The notes beneath the pieces were generated by a model. It did no database searches, was not told the origin of the DNA, and saw only the letters and a list, made by a program, of their open reading frames with translations. Source: Welwitschia mirabilis (taxonomy: Eukaryota > Gnetophyta > Gnetopsida > Welwitschiales). From it: a stretch of DNA of 64,000 nucleotides. Numbering within the stretch: the first letter of the stretch is position 1; every line of letters starts with the position of its first letter. Of this stretch, positions 62,041 to 64,000 are shown one piece after another. A program made the translations under genes and the position numbers. Location: the NCBI GenBank assembly GCA_051453625.1, contig JBOZIK010000001.1, positions 109,419,717 through 109,483,716 of the forward strand, given 5' to 3'.

Positions 62041-62936
62041 GCCATATCTTTGATCTTATCCTCTTAATCTAATATTATACGCTGAAAAAAGGATAAAATA
62101 AAATTAAAATTGATATCATATAAATAATGAATATAAATAACATAAAGCTTTAAGATTCATTTTATCTAAAACCTAAAGTCATGATAAATATATGAGTCAT
62201 CTAGTTTAATTATAGGACATTAATCTATTAGGTACCTCTTAGGACTTATTTGATTAGGCTTGATTAAAGGAACTTCTATGTCGAAATTTTACCTTTCATT
62301 ACTCTATGTTATACATACTGAACATTCTATACTAATGTTGGAAAAACAAAACCTCTACAGATAAACTTTCCTAAGATGACATATGATTAAATGGTATATG
62401 AAGACATACTTAATGCTAGAAGCATTTACATCATGAACGATTAAATATTTCATATTAAAGATCATATAAGCTACTTATGGGTCTCTTAATGATTCTAGTT
62501 ATACATTGCCTTGAATTACTTATGTAATTTGAAACCTAATAATTGAAACATCTATAAGTGACTTAGATAGATATATATATATGTCTCTAATATAAAAATA
62601 ATAGAGTTGAATGCAAGTCTCGAAGGATCTTCTTTTAAGAAAACCCCTCTTTCATGATAGTGATGGAGTTAAGAGGGTCACACAATCAAACAATATTACT
62701 ATGTACCATTTATATTAGGAATCATAATTAAATCATTTTATAAGTATTATAGAGTACTAGTCCCTATAAATTCATAAAATGTAAAATATCTTAAGTTCAT
62801 TAAGACAATTAACTTATGTTCCTTTTTATTTATTTTATGATTTATTAGCATTAACTCAACTTCAAAGAAAATAATAATTATGAACCATACATGATTGATG
62901 AGATCATAAATGATTTACTTTAATGATTAGAAGTTC
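62041..62936. other. No gene recognised
   Basis: AT-rich sequence right of the E6 integrase. It may be 3' untranslated region and LTR of E6, but no match to the region left of 49262 was found by eye. Confidence 0.4.
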
Positions 62937-63034
62937 ATATATATATATATATATATATTATATGTGTGTGTATGTGTGTGTGTGTGTGTGTNNNNNNNNN
63001 NGCGCGCGCGCATGCGTGCGCGCACGTGTGTGTG
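62937..63034. repeat. Compound microsatellite (AT)n-(TG)n-gap-(GC/CG)n-(TG)n
   Basis: An (AT)n run to 62958, a (TG)n run to 62991, ten N (62992-63001), then 'gcgcgcgcgcatgcgtgcgc' and 'gcacgtgtgtgtg'. The tract alternates purine and pyrimidine through nearly its whole length. The N run probably marks an unresolved repeat length. Confidence 0.9.
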
Positions 63035-63199
63035 ATAAATTATTACCATTTATGTTTAATCTTTGATTATATAATTAATTACTAAGATCTTAACATAGAT
63101 GTAAATATCATGTTACAATATGAAGGGGAAGATGCTTAAAGATTAAATTTTACTTCTTTTAACATAGGATTTCCTTAAGTTTTCAAATTTTAAGAAATA

Positions 63200-63540
63200 C
63201 ACTACAAGAAATATAGGATTTTAAGGCATTTCTAAAATTCCCAAAAAGGTCTTTAAAAAACCTTAAACCCTTTTAATTTGTTTTTAAGGCATTTTAATAA
63301 AAATTCCTTAAACGATTTTAAGGTGTTTCTAAGGTGTTTTAATAAAAATGCCTTAAAAGGCCTTTTGATGTGTTTTTTCAGAGAAATTCCTCAAGAGGCC
63401 TTTTGAGGCTTTTTTTTTCTCTTCCAACAAATGCCAAAAAAGGCCTTTTTAGGCATTTTTTTAAGAAAATCCTTTAAATTCATTTTGGAGAGTTTATTTT
63501 TATAAAGGCCTCAACAGACTTTTGAGGAATCTTATCACAT
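63200..63540. mobile_element. CACTA (En/Spm) transposon terminus with subterminal repeats
   Basis: 'cactacaagaaatat' at 63200-63214 matches the terminal inverted repeat start of plant CACTA elements (CACTACAAGAAA). It is followed by about 320 bases of short inverted and direct subterminal words: 'ttttaaggcattt' forms and their complement 'aaatgccttaaaa', plus 'aaggcctttt', as expected for transposase binding sites. The other terminus is not seen in the window, so the element runs off the right edge or is truncated. Confidence 0.75.
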
Positions 63541-64000
63541 AAACATCTTAAAAGATATCACATGGGAAAAAATAATAAAATAAATGCCCCTATGGTCTAG
63601 TTAGCAAAACCCTAAATCATGATGTGGCCCTTTGGTTGGAGGTTTTTGGGTATGTTTGTATGGAAAGGAACTAAAGAATATCTAGAAAATTAAATATTGA
63701 CATGCAGAAGTGTAAATTACAGAGCTAACAATGTATCAAAGTGTTTACTACTAAACACTAAGAGCATCCTTTAGGATAAAAGGAAGTAGATCCTATAAAA
63801 AGAGGTTAAATAGGAACAATAGGGGAATTAAGAGTTTGCTTATTAGGATGATTGTATTGTTAAGTTTATTTAGATGATTCTAGACTTTTTCTGCAATAAA
63901 TTGAGTGAGAAACCATTGTAAATTGCAATATCAATTCAAAAGATTGATAGAATATACATTATGAATTACAAATAATTAATGTAAGCTTAGCATATCCATA
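63541..64000. other. No gene recognised; possible CACTA interior
   Basis: No coding domain was recognised. If the terminus at 63200 is the left end, this is the interior of the CACTA element. Confidence 0.4.

Noticed and set aside
1-64000. tRNA or rRNA genes
   Set aside because: No cloverleaf with A and B box signals or rRNA-like segment was recognised; the tRNA-like strings at 6758, 12464, 15231 and 49271 are primer-binding sites only.

Overview
This is a nuclear segment of a plant with a large, repeat-rich, AT-rich genome. It holds one recognisable host gene, a class II KNOX homeobox gene of the KNAT3/4/5 type. Almost everything else that can be identified is old, nested transposable-element sequence. 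Spliceosomal introns, a TALE homeodomain gene and plant-type Ty3/gypsy elements primed by tRNA-Asp make it a land plant. One gene in 64 kb and heavily decayed long LTR elements fit a gymnosperm or similar giant genome, but the species cannot be settled from the sequence.

Layout, 1-30 kb: a nest of retrotransposons. The window opens in the 3' end of an Athila/Tat-like Ty3/gypsy element (integrase tail, long 3' untranslated region, 'type 1' LTR, ending near 3949). A Ty1/copia element follows (gag about 4.2-5.3 kb). Its protease motif is split at 5525 by a second type 1 element (5530-26509) with a matching 5-bp target duplication. That element is itself split inside RNase H at 11149 by a related 'type 2' element (11149-20743), also with a perfect 5-bp duplication. 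The type 2 insert has three LTRs and two internal regions. A poly(A)-tailed retro-insert sits in the 3' LTR of the type 1 element. The copia protease-integrase-RT-RNase H remnant resumes at 26515 and runs to about 29.6 kb.

29.6-38.9 kb: AT-rich sequence with a minus-strand copia integrase remnant and a plus-strand LINE reverse-transcriptase remnant.

38.9-44.7 kb: the KNOX gene on the minus strand. Six exons, all with GT-AG introns, encode a predicted 385-residue protein with KNOX1, KNOX2, ELK and TALE homeodomain parts. Exon 1 and its upstream leader form a GC-rich, CpG-containing island. This is the only intact coding sequence found.

44.7-64 kb: AT-rich sequence, then another Ty3/gypsy element (primer site at 49271, gag and protease to 52.2 kb, RT-RNase H-integrase from 59.5 to 62.0 kb). 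It is interrupted by a minus-strand LTR element (52236-59068) that carries a minisatellite of more than 1 kb. Near the right edge are an AT/TG/GC alternating tract and the terminus of a CACTA transposon at 63200.

All transposon reading frames seen are broken by stops and frameshifts. The most unusual signal is a 35-42 bp nested palindromic module repeated about 20 times at corresponding places in LTRs, leaders and 3' untranslated regions of both Ty3/gypsy families.
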